Shown: positions 1 through 6,470 of the stretch, in pieces
Layout of the letters: each line of letters begins with the position of its first letter
How positions within the stretch are numbered: the stretch's first letter is position 1
Source: an uncultured Christensenellaceae bacterium
GTDB taxonomy: Bacteria; Bacillota; Clostridia; Christensenellales; Aristaeellaceae
Length of the DNA stretch: 15,734 nt
Assembly (NCBI GenBank): GCA_905236495.1
Contig: CAJOPV010000082.1
Span: forward strand, 1 to 15,734
Reading direction: 5' to 3'
Notes under the pieces: generated by a model
What the model was told of the DNA's origin: nothing
What the model saw: the letters and a program-made list of their open reading frames with translations, nothing else
Database searches by the model: none
Made by a program: the position numbers and the translations under genes

Positions 1-1030
1 CGATGGTGCAGGTATAAACGATCTCGCCGGGCTCCTCAAAGGAAGCGGCCTTGGTGACCCTGCCCTTGTCCCACTTATGCCCGATGGCGGGGATGGGCTC
101 GGTCTTGGTGTGGGAAGGATCGTTCTGGCAGGCGTAGGTCTTCACGCCGTCCTTATCGCAGGTGGCGGGGGTGGTCACCTTGCCGTTGTCCCACTTATGC
201 CCGATGGGGTCGATATCCCGGGTTTCCGCGTGGCTGGCATCCCGCCCGCAGGTGCGCGTTTCGGTGCCCTTCACGGTGCAGGTGGGCTGCTTGGTAACGG
301 TCCAATCGCCCCAGACGTGGCCCAGAGGATCCAGATCCCGGGTCTCCTTATGGCTGGCGTCCCGGGAGCAGACGCGGGTCTGCACGCCCTTGGCGGTGCA
401 GGTGGGTTCCTTGGTGGTTTCCCAATTGCCGTAATCGTGACCCAGGGCGCCTAAGGTCTTGACCTCCACCTTGGTGCCGCAGACGGTGCACTTCCGGGCC
501 TGCTCGCCTTCCTGGGTGCAGGTGGGCTCCTTGGTGGTTTCCCAGTTGCCGGGCTGATGGGCCGTCATGGGGATGGTTTCGGAGGCATTCTCCAGCCCGC
601 AGCGGGAGCAGACCTGGCGGCGGAAGCCCGTGCTGGTGCAGGTGGCCTCTTTATCCACGATCCACTTGAAATCGTGGCCCAGGGCGGGGATGGTTTCCGA
701 CTGCTTATGATGCAGCGGGCTGTTGTTGCAGGTGCGATACCTGGACCCGGTTTCGGTGCAGGTGGCTGCTTTTTCGACGACCCATTCGCCCCAGGCGTGG
801 GCGTCGGCGTTCAGTTCGCCTTCCTCCTGCGTCTTTGTTTCGCCGCAGGTGGAACAGGTGTACTGATAAACGGCGCGGTCCACGCAGGTGGCGGGCTTTA
901 CCAGCGTACGGTTGGTCCAGCTGTGCTCCGTGATCTCCGTATCCGCAAAAGCCGCGGAAGCGAGACACACCAGCGATACCGCCAGGACAAGGAATAACAG
1001 CGCCTTGCCATAGCGCTTCAGCATATTCAT
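1..1030 (-). CDS. Secreted Cys/His-repeat surface protein (3' end beyond window)
   Basis: Reading from ATG at 1030 the frame stays open for 343 codons to the window edge, so the C-terminus is missing. Residues 1-29 are a signal peptide (basic start, Leu/Val-rich core, cleavage near AFA|D). The rest consists of about eight repeats of roughly 40 residues, beginning at His36, 78, 119, 158, 198, 238, 278 and 318. The pattern is GHxWGxW...PTCTxxGxxTRxC, followed by either C-x2-C or C-x5-H. Such repeats occur in large cell-surface proteins of gut Clostridia, where they usually sit beside other domains; any adhesive or anchoring part would lie in the unseen C-terminus. The conserved Cys and His suggest a small metal site or disulfides per repeat, which is inference. 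The start is supported by GAGGAGG about 9 bases upstream and by a sigma-A promoter at 1163-1191. Function unknown. Confidence 0.85.
   Translation of the reverse strand, partial: MNMLKRYGKALLFLVLAVSLVCLASAAFADTEITEHSWTNRTLVKPATCVDRAVYQYTCSTCGETKTQEEGELNADAHAWGEWVVEKAATCTETGSRYRTCNNSPLHHKQSETIPALGHDFKWIVDKEATCTSTGFRRQVCSRCGLENASETIPMTAHQPGNWETTKEPTCTQEGEQARKCTVCGTKVEVKTLGALGHDYGNWETTKEPTCTAKGVQTRVCSRDASHKETRDLDPLGHVWGDWTVTKQPTCTVKGTETRTCGRDASHAETRDIDPIGHKWDNGKVTTPATCDKDGVKTYACQNDPSHTKTEPIPAIGHKWDKGRVTKAASFEEPGEIVYTCTI
2..925 (-). repeat. Tandem ~120-bp coding repeats (eight units)
   Basis: The coding region of the Cys/His protein is a tandem array with a period close to 120 bases (39-42 codons). 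Units 4 and 5 are nearly identical at the DNA level around their PTC codons (about 399-435 and 519-555 on the plus strand), while the others have diverged. The last visible unit (residues 318 on) has lost its first Cys (Phe in its place), as expected at the end of an array or in a decaying unit. Confidence 0.8.
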
Positions 1031-1071
1031 TCTTCCATCCTCCTCTACTTGATCAACGAATCAAAGCCGAC

Positions 1072-1131
1072 GGGCCGCCGGCCCCGGGCCAGGCCCGGGA
1101 AGCCCGCTCCCGGTGAGAGGGCCTTCCCTCT
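1072..1131 (-). promoter_or_regulatory. Hairpin-rich leader of the Cys/His-repeat gene
   Basis: The leader contains a perfect hairpin with 6-base arms at 1116-1131 and a 17-base palindrome at 1083-1099 (CCCGGGCC-A-GGCCCGGG). The stretch 1095-1099 of that palindrome can instead pair, as CCGGGA at 1095-1100, with TCCCGG at 1108-1113. A further pairing GGGCC/GGCCC is possible at 1072-1084. No T-run follows, so it is not a standard terminator. A regulatory role is inference. Confidence 0.4.
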
Positions 1132-1162
1132 TCCGCTTTCATTCGCCTGCTTCATCCTGTAA

Positions 1163-1191
1163 AATATACCACATCTTGTATGTCAAGTCAA
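1163..1191 (-). promoter_or_regulatory. Sigma-A promoter of the Cys/His-repeat gene
   Basis: On the minus strand TTGACT (1191-1186) and TATATT (1168-1163) are separated by exactly 17 bases. Transcription would start near 1156, giving a leader of about 125 bases before the ATG at 1030. Confidence 0.7.
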
Positions 1192-1341
1192 TGCTTATTC
1201 CCTACATTTATTGAAAAACATTCCCCAAAAAGCGAATAATTTACAACTTTTCTTTCAAAAAACCGCACTGCCGGGGCGCGTTTTTCCTCCTTTCTCCGGC
1301 AAGAGGGACAAGGCGGCGGGCATAGGATAAGGGGAAGGGAG

Positions 1342-2025
1342 ATGAGCGCCATGCGCCGCCGATGCGCGAAAAAGCCCCTGTCCTGCCCCCGAAAGGTGCT
1401 GAGGATCCTTTTGATCGCGGCGGTGATCGCCGCCCTTTTGTTCCTGCTGCTGGAAAGGAACCTGGAGGGGGTGATCCTGGATATGGCCCACGCCCGGGCG
1501 GAGGCCATGGCGGTGGAATACATTCACGAGGCCATCCAAAGCGTGATGGGAAATTCCATCACGTATGAAGACATGATCTCCGTGCGCACCGACGGGCAGG
1601 GCCGGGTCACCATGCTGCAGGCCAACGCCGTACGCATGAACGAATTGGCGACCGCCGCCGCCCTGCAGGCCCAGGCGAGGCTCGAAAGCGCCGAAGCCCA
1701 AAGCGTGGGCATCCCCCTGGGGTCCGCCCTGGGCATCCCTTTTCTCAGCGGCCTGGGGCCGAAAATCTGGGTGCGGGTGCTGCCGGTGAGCGCAGTATCC
1801 GCCGCCTTTTCCACCGAGTTTGAATCCGCCGGCATCAACCAGACCCGGCATAAGATCTACCTGTCGCTGCATACCTCCGTCCGCCTGGTGATCCCCTCCT
1901 CCGCCCGGCAGGTATCCTTAAGCAGCCAGGTGCTCATCGCCGAATCCATCATCGTGGGGGCGGTGCCCGATTCCTATGTGCAGGTGCCGGATATGGACGG
2001 CGCGCTGAACTTTGCCGTGCCCTGA
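1342..2025 (+). CDS. yunB: Sporulation protein YunB
   Basis: A 227-residue protein with a basic N-terminus, one membrane segment at about residues 22-40 (LRILLIAAVIAALLFLLLE), and an exported domain. The domain carries hallmark strings of the YunB family: NSITYEDMI, then a long helix region, then IPLG, GP-I-V, AGINQTRHKIYL and IIVGAVP. In Bacillus subtilis YunB is made in the mother cell under sigma-E and is needed for proper spore formation; its biochemical role is not known. It stands alone between unrelated genes. Two starts are possible: ATG 1342 lies almost against the purine tract GGGGAAGGGAG (1331-1341), whereas ATG 1351 (MRRRCAKK) has better spacing, so the true protein may be three residues shorter. 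It marks the host as a spore former or a recent descendant of one. Confidence 0.88.
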   Translation: MSAMRRRCAKKPLSCPRKVLRILLIAAVIAALLFLLLERNLEGVILDMAHARAEAMAVEYIHEAIQSVMGNSITYEDMISVRTDGQGRVTMLQANAVRMNELATAAALQAQARLESAEAQSVGIPLGSALGIPFLSGLGPKIWVRVLPVSAVSAAFSTEFESAGINQTRHKIYLSLHTSVRLVIPSSARQVSLSSQVLIAESIIVGAVPDSYVQVPDMDGALNFAVP

Positions 2026-2122
2026 AACCCCCAACGGAGGAAGCAGCCCCTCAAAACGGGGTATATTTGGGCACGATAATTGTAAAAATGTATATCTTTT
2101 CGCAGGAAAACGCGCCGTTTGC

Positions 2123-2151
2123 TTGACAGCGGGGGCAGATTGCACTAAAAT
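2123..2151 (+). promoter_or_regulatory. Sigma-A promoter of the Ig-like membrane protein gene
   Basis: Perfect -35 TTGACA (2123-2128), 17-base spacer, -10 TAAAAT (2146-2151). Transcription would begin around 2158, which rules out an in-frame start at about 2160 and supports the ATG at 2217. Confidence 0.85.
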
Positions 2152-2216
2152 GCAATAGAGTGGATACAATGTACCCGCGCAGCCGTATGCGCGTTTTTGG
2201 AAGGAGGGAGGGCAAA

Positions 2217-4169
2217 ATGACATTTGCCCGGAAAAGCTTAACATTCGCCGCCGCGGCGCTGCTTACGCTGACGCTGATTTTCGCCTGCGGCGCCTGGGCG
2301 GAGGAGGACCCGGTGGATTTCACCATCCAGGTCACGCCCCAGAGCCTGACGGCCCCCGGCACGGTGAGCGTATCCCTGCGGGTCAGCAACCCCACGGATC
2401 AGGATATGCAGACCCCCGTCACCCTGTATGACCCGGCAGGCAACGTGGTGCCGTCCTTCGGGGATGGCGGCAGCTACATCCTCAAGTCCGGCGATTCCCG
2501 CCCCTGGGAAGGGGAATGGAACGTGACGGAGGAGCAGCTCAACGCCGGGGAAATCACCTATACCCTGAAATACATGCTGCCCGGCGCCGACGGGCAGGCG
2601 GCGGAGTTTACCCGCCAGGCTACCGCCCGCATCGAGTATGCCGGGGAGCACGTGGCCCTGACGGTGAACCGCACCATCAGCCCCGAGGTGGTCCGCAACG
2701 GCGGCACCGCTACGGTGACCTATGAGCTGTATAACAGCGGCAATGTGGAGCTGAAAGACATCCGGGTCAAGGAAAAAATCTCCAAGACCGCCCAGAAGGT
2801 CGCTTCCCTGCCCGCCGGAAAGCGGCAAAGCCTGACCTTCACCTCCCGCATCGGCAACGCGGACTTGACCAGCAGCGCCGATATCACCTATCAGGCCGTG
2901 GGCAGCACCAAGACCCTCACCCAGAAGGTGGATGAGACCGTGATCCCTCTGGCGACGCCCAACCTGAAAATGGAGCTTTCCTCCCCCACCGCCGGGGTGA
3001 ATATCGGCGAGGCAGCCACGCTGGAAATCACCTTTACCAACGCGGGCAACGTATCCTATTCCAACGTCACCGTTGCCGAGGCCAAGAAGGGCGAGATCCT
3101 CACCAACCTTTCCATCCCCGCCGGGGCTACGGTGAAGGAGACGGTGGAATTTATCCTCAACGAGCCCACTACCTTCAAGGTCACCGCCACGCTGCCGGAT
3201 AACACCGGCGAAACCAAGACCATGACGAAGGAGCTCAGCCTGGGCGTCTTCGACCCGGAAAAGACCATGCTGCTGACGCTGAACCTGACGGCTGACCAGG
3301 ATACCATCTCCCAGGCCCCCGCCGACGTGCGCTTCCACCTGACGGTGACGAACAACAGCAACGTCAAGGCGGATAAGATCGCCATTTCTCACGGCGAAAC
3401 CGCCATCTATACCATCGCCTCCATGGAGCCCGGGGCCAGCGTGACGCTGGATCGGGACGTGCGGGTATCCCAGGCGGGCAAATTCCGCTTCACCGCCACC
3501 GTGAAGGACAGCCTGAATAACCTGGTCTCCTTTGATTCCAACACCGTGCAGATCACCTACGCCCAGCCCACCTCCGCCCCCACCCAGGTGCCCGTCGTCA
3601 CCGTGGCGCCGCCGGAGCTGGTGACCGCCGCCCCCGTGGATCAGGCCGTCACCCAGGGACGGGATATCGCCCGCACCGCCGCCGTGGCGCTGGGGATCCT
3701 GCTGGGCGCCGGGCTGGTGCTCTTTGCGGTCAGCAGCGTGATCCGCCTCAAGAACCGCAGCAAATCCAACGCCGCCTATGACCACCTGGATCTGGCGGAG
3801 CGCCGGGATTATACCGAGCCCGCCGACGAGGAGGAAGACGACCTGGATGAATCCGGCGAAGCGGACGACGATTACGACGACCGGGACGGCCCGGAAGATC
3901 TTCTGCCCCTGCGGAAGGATGCCGAGGATGAAATGCCCCACGAAAAACTGATCCGGGACGCCAAGGCCGCTGAGGAAGCCGCCGAGGACGTCGCCGAGGA
4001 CGCGGCGGATGAGCTCGCCGACGGCGAGATCGAGGGGGGCTACCGGGTGACCCGCAGCGAGGAGACCGAAAATACCGCCCCCGCCGAGGAGGCCGCCGAG
4101 GACGCCGAGGCCGAAGCGCCCCGCCGCCGCCATCGCCGGGCCAAGCGCGCCGAGGACGAGGACGCCTGA
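2217..4169 (+). CDS. Membrane-anchored protein with Ig-like (CARDB/DUF11-type) domains and acidic cytoplasmic tail
   Basis: The 650-residue product has a signal peptide (1-28, ...GAWA|EED). It is followed by four beta-rich repeats of roughly 100-120 residues, at about 30-140, 140-260, 265-365 and 370-480. Repeats two to four carry a recurring core of the type 'N-x-G/S-N-V-x-x-x-x-V/I' (YNSGNVELKDI, TNAGNVSYSNV, TNNSNVKADKI). Such modules resemble the CARDB/DUF11 domains used as spacers or binding modules on bacterial surfaces. A Pro/Thr/Val linker leads to one membrane helix (about 487-509), a basic stop (RLKNRSKS), and a cytoplasmic tail of about 140 residues rich in Asp, Glu and Ala that ends in an Arg-rich patch. 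The start at 2217 is chosen for its AAGGAGGGAGG site and signal peptide. The gene has its own promoter and terminator, so it is probably monocistronic. Specific function unknown. Confidence 0.82.
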   Translation: MTFARKSLTFAAAALLTLTLIFACGAWAEEDPVDFTIQVTPQSLTAPGTVSVSLRVSNPTDQDMQTPVTLYDPAGNVVPSFGDGGSYILKSGDSRPWEGEWNVTEEQLNAGEITYTLKYMLPGADGQAAEFTRQATARIEYAGEHVALTVNRTISPEVVRNGGTATVTYELYNSGNVELKDIRVKEKISKTAQKVASLPAGKRQSLTFTSRIGNADLTSSADITYQAVGSTKTLTQKVDETVIPLATPNLKMELSSPTAGVNIGEAATLEITFTNAGNVSYSNVTVAEAKKGEILTNLSIPAGATVKETVEFILNEPTTFKVTATLPDNTGETKTMTKELSLGVFDPEKTMLLTLNLTADQDTISQAPADVRFHLTVTNNSNVKADKIAISHGETAIYTIASMEPGASVTLDRDVRVSQAGKFRFTATVKDSLNNLVSFDSNTVQITYAQPTSAPTQVPVVTVAPPELVTAAPVDQAVTQGRDIARTAAVALGILLGAGLVLFAVSSVIRLKNRSKSNAAYDHLDLAERRDYTEPADEEEDDLDESGEADDDYDDRDGPEDLLPLRKDAEDEMPHEKLIRDAKAAEEAAEDVAEDAADELADGEIEGGYRVTRSEETENTAPAEEAAEDAEAEAPRRRHRRAKRAEDEDA

Positions 4170-4186
4170 GAACGCATAAACAACTG

Positions 4187-4221
4187 ACGCCCGCCTTGCG
4201 ATTATGCAGGGCGGGCGTTTT
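4187..4221 (+). terminator. Rho-independent terminator after the Ig-like protein gene
   Basis: ACGCCCGCC pairs with GGCGGGCGT, extended by a T-G wobble and TGC/GCA to a 13-pair stem with a 6-base loop, followed by TTTT. It lies 18 bases after the stop codon. There is no matching A-run on the other side, so it is not clearly bidirectional. Confidence 0.9.
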
Positions 4222-4325
4222 CAATCCTGCGGCGAACAGGTTATGGAAACAGCAGCATTGTCCGTTCTGCGCGTCCTGTCCGTTAGGAGCTTCCCGGTCC
4301 GGGGCTTGGGGCCGGAGAGGCCCCC

Positions 4326-5213
4326 TTACGTCTCCAGAAACGCTCGGATCAGGGCGTCGGCCTGGGCCGTGGGGTCGGCGGTCATATCCAGCCAATGGAG
4401 GTTTTCCTCCCGGCGAAACCAGGTCATTTGCCGCTTGGCGAAGCGCTTGATGGCCCGGCCCAGCTCATCGGTCATTTGATCGTAGGTCAGTTCGCCCAGC
4501 AGGTAGCGGGTAAGGTAGCGGTATTCCAGGCCCAGCTTATCCAGGAACCGGGGGGAAACGCCGCTGTCCAGCAGGGATTGCGCCTCCTGCACCATTCCCT
4601 GGGCGAGGCGCCGCTCCAGGCGCTGATCGATGCGCCGCTTCAGCGTTTCCCGGGGCCAGGTGACCCCCAGCTTCAGCGTTTCATACCGGGGACAGCGGCT
4701 GCCGGGGCGGTAATCATCCGCCGCCAGGCGCTCCAGGGCCCGCATCACCCGGTTGCGGTTCCGAGGGTCGATCTGGGTATCCGGCAGCTTTTCCCGCAGC
4801 ATTTCATACAGCGCCGGGGTCTCGTAGGTCTCCAGCTTTTCCCGAAGGGACAGGTCCGGGCAGCGGTCGGAAAGCTCATACCCCTCCGCCACCGCATCCA
4901 CGTACAGGCCGGTGCCTCCCACCAGGAAGGGAACCCGGCCCCGGGACAGGATATCGTCGATGGCGGCGTAGGCCAGGCGCTGAAAATCCGCCATGGAGAA
5001 AAAGTCCCCCGGCTGGCATACGTCCAGCAGGTGATGGGGCACGCCCTCCATTTCCGCCGGGGTGATCTTGCCGCTGCCCAGGTCCAGCCCCCGATACACC
5101 TGCCGGGAATCGGCGGATACGATCTCGCCGCGGTGCCGCTTTGCCAGGGCCACCCCCAGGCCGCTTTTGCCCGAGGCGTTGGTGCCCATAATCACGATCA
5201 GCTTCCCCGCCAT
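4326..5213 (-). CDS. miaA: tRNA dimethylallyltransferase MiaA
   Basis: MiaA transfers a dimethylallyl group from DMAPP to the N6 of A37 in tRNAs that read UNN codons; MiaB later adds the methylthio group. The 295-residue protein has the P-loop GTNASGKS (10-17), the substrate stretch SADSRQVYRGLDLGSGK (about 34-50), HHLLDV, VGGTGLYVDAV, NRVMRALE, and the C-terminal RFAKRQMTWFRR tRNA-binding helix, all in family order and at normal length. The start ATG at 5213 is preceded by AAAGGAGG at 8 bases; a longer in-frame reading up to 5345 has no ribosome site and would cross the promoter. The gene stands alone and is divergent from the amino-acid transporter. Confidence 0.96.
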   Translation of the reverse strand: MAGKLIVIMGTNASGKSGLGVALAKRHRGEIVSADSRQVYRGLDLGSGKITPAEMEGVPHHLLDVCQPGDFFSMADFQRLAYAAIDDILSRGRVPFLVGGTGLYVDAVAEGYELSDRCPDLSLREKLETYETPALYEMLREKLPDTQIDPRNRNRVMRALERLAADDYRPGSRCPRYETLKLGVTWPRETLKRRIDQRLERRLAQGMVQEAQSLLDSGVSPRFLDKLGLEYRYLTRYLLGELTYDQMTDELGRAIKRFAKRQMTWFRREENLHWLDMTADPTAQADALIRAFLET

Positions 5214-5244
5214 CCTGCCGCCTCCTTTGAACCGATCTTCATTG

Positions 5245-5274
5245 ATTGTATCATATCCGTCCCCCGGATGTAAA
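5245..5274 (-). promoter_or_regulatory. Probable miaA promoter
   Basis: On the minus strand TTTACA (5274-5269) and TACAAT (5250-5245) are 18 bases apart. Transcription would start around 5238, leaving a short leader with the ribosome site. Confidence 0.6.
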
Positions 5275-5416
5275 GCCGGGCCGCAAAGCGCCCATATCCG
5301 GCATGCACCCGGACAGTTGCGCATAATATTTAAATAAAAATGCAAGATTATAAATCATATAGCCGCTATTTCGGGATATTTCAGAATATTTTTTGAATAA
5401 AAATTCATTTTCCCTC

Positions 5417-5445
5417 TTGACAAACGGTTCCGGGGGTGCTATACT
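5417..5445 (+). promoter_or_regulatory. Strong extended -10 promoter of the amino-acid ABC transporter
   Basis: Perfect -35 TTGACA (5417-5422), 17-base spacer, -10 TATACT (5440-5445) preceded by TGC, an extended -10. About 80 bases of A/T-rich sequence upstream (5330-5410) could act as an UP element. The predicted leader is only about 53 bases, too short for a large riboswitch. Confidence 0.87.
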
Positions 5446-5504
5446 GGCGCCGTTCCCAAGAAATTGAACGCGCCTAAGCGCTAAGAAAACAGGAGGAAAG
5501 AAAG

Positions 5505-6254
5505 ATGAAAAAGCTGTTCGCCCTGATGCTGGCCCTGTGCCTGCTGGTTCCCTGCTTCGCCGCCCTGGCGGAGGAAGACCTGCCCGTGCTCACCATGGGC
5601 ACCAACGCCGCTTTCCCGCCCTACGAATATTATGAGGGTGAAGAAATCGTGGGCATCGACGCGGAGGTGGCCGCGGTCATCGCCGAAAAGCTGGGCATGA
5701 AGCTGCAAATCGTGGATATGGATTTCAGCGCCATCATCGGCGCCGTCTCCACCGGCAAAATCGATATCGGCATGGCGGGCATGACCGTCACCGAAGAGCG
5801 TCTCCAGAGCGTGAACTTCTCCGACTCCTACGCCAAGGGCATTCAGGCCGTCATCGTGACGGAGGATTCCCCCATCGCCAGCATCGACGATCTGTATGCC
5901 GAAGGCGCGAATTATAAGATCGGCGTGCAGGAAGCCACCACCGGCGACATCTACTGCACCGATGGTTTCGGCGAGGACAACGTGCTCAAGTATAAGACCG
6001 GCCCCGACGCCGTGGAAGCGCTGAAGAGCGGCAAGGTGCAGTGCGTCATCATTGATAACGAGCCCGCCAAGGCCTTCGTCGCCGCCAACGAGGGGCTGAA
6101 GATCCTGGATTCCTCCTACGCCGACGAGGATTACGCCATCGCCGTGGCCCTGGAAAACACCGAGCTGCTGGAAAAGATCAACGCCGCCCTGGCGGAGCTG
6201 ATCCAGGATGGCACCCTGGCTGCTATCGTAGAAAAGTATATCCCCGCCGAGTGA
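5505..6254 (+). CDS. Amino-acid ABC transporter substrate-binding protein (family 3)
   Basis: A 249-residue exported binding protein of the polar/charged amino-acid uptake family (HisJ/GlnH type, SBP family 3). Residues 1-22 form a signal peptide ending ALA|EE. A Cys at 17 is preceded by Pro, so there is no good lipobox and it is probably released by signal peptidase I or held by the transporter. Family features seen: TMGTNAAFPPYEYYEG near the N-terminus, VGIDAEVAAVIAEKLG, DFSAIIGAVSTGKIDIGMAGMTVTEER, a second lobe beginning KIGVQEATTGD, and VIIDNEPA. It is the first gene of the transporter, with GGAGG 8 bases before the ATG. A terminator-like hairpin follows the stop, which would keep its level above that of the membrane parts. 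The exact amino acid cannot be read from sequence. Confidence 0.93.
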   Translation: MKKLFALMLALCLLVPCFAALAEEDLPVLTMGTNAAFPPYEYYEGEEIVGIDAEVAAVIAEKLGMKLQIVDMDFSAIIGAVSTGKIDIGMAGMTVTEERLQSVNFSDSYAKGIQAVIVTEDSPIASIDDLYAEGANYKIGVQEATTGDIYCTDGFGEDNVLKYKTGPDAVEALKSGKVQCVIIDNEPAKAFVAANEGLKILDSSYADEDYAIAVALENTELLEKINAALAELIQDGTLAAIVEKYIPAE

Positions 6255-6269
6255 TTCCATCGGCATTCA

Positions 6270-6313
6270 GGCAAAAGGGGTGCGGCTGATCCGCCCCCTT
6301 TTGCCGCATTTTT
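6270..6313 (+). terminator. Terminator or attenuator between binding protein and permease
   Basis: GGCAAAAGGGG (6270-6280) pairs with CCCCTTTTGCC (6295-6305), and the inner GCGG/CCGC closes a 5-base loop. This gives a near-continuous 15-pair stem; a TTTTT run lies at 6309-6313. Partial read-through would explain how the downstream permease and ATPase are expressed at lower level from the same promoter. Confidence 0.85.
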
Positions 6314-6352
6314 ACTGAAAGCCGATGAAAAGGAGACAAGATTTACGAGGCA

Positions 6353-6463
6353 TTTTTCATCGTGGCTCAGCCGAAGGAAGGAAGGCGCGGCAGCGCCGCG
6401 TTGGCCGGAATGAAGCAGAGCCACGCCGAAAAAGCACCGGAAAGGCGTCTTCTTTTCGGAAGG
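6353..6463 (+). promoter_or_regulatory. Structured leader before the permease gene
   Basis: TTTTTC-AT-CGTGGCTC (6353-6368) pairs with GAGCCACG-CC-GAAAAA (6418-6433), 14 pairs around a two-base internal loop. It encloses a hairpin CGCGGC-AGC-GCCGCG (6386-6400). Alternatively CCGAAAA (6426-6432) can pair with TTTTCGG (6453-6459), whose last bases belong to the GGAAGG ribosome site (6458-6463) of the permease. The two folds exclude each other. This could be a regulatory RNA switch, or a palindromic repeat element that has landed here. I do not recognise it as a known riboswitch class. Confidence 0.45.
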
Positions 6464-6470
6464 TTTCAGG

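Larger units (their letters stand above)
1031..1341. other. Divergent intergenic region (311 bases)
   Basis: This gap separates the minus-strand repeat protein from plus-strand yunB. The part nearest the repeat gene (about 1031-1156) is its transcribed leader, very GC-rich with several hairpins. The part from 1160 to 1260 is AT-rich and holds the minus-strand promoter. I could not find a convincing promoter for yunB; a CATAGGATA string at 1321-1329 resembles a sigma-K -10 box but lies too close to the ribosome site to serve it. Confidence 0.6.

Noticed and set aside
2..925. CRISPR-like spacing of the ~120-base repeats
   Set aside because: The repeats are coding, contiguous and in frame, without spacer units; they are protein repeats.
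77..997. Long plus-strand open frames (125 and 146 residues) opposite the Cys/His-repeat gene
   Set aside because: They are Gly/Ala-rich mirror readings of the repeat array, have no ribosome site, and disappear once the minus-strand gene starting at 1030 is recognised.
1321..1329. CATAGGATA as a sigma-K -10 box for yunB
   Set aside because: The transcript would start inside the ribosome site, and I see no matching -35. B. subtilis yunB depends on sigma-E in any case.
2238..4133. A 631-residue minus-strand open frame opposite the Ig-like protein gene
   Set aside because: The Gly/His/Val-rich product has no recognisable motif. The plus strand has promoter, ribosome site, signal peptide, domains and terminator, so this is an antisense artefact of high third-position GC.
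4298..4325. GGGGCC/GGCCCC hairpin after miaA as its terminator
   Set aside because: On the minus strand it is followed by AAGCCCC and not by T residues.
5505..5570. Lipoprotein signal on the amino-acid binding protein
   Set aside because: The only Cys near the cleavage region is preceded by Pro (LVPC), which does not fit a lipobox; ALA|EE fits signal peptidase I better.
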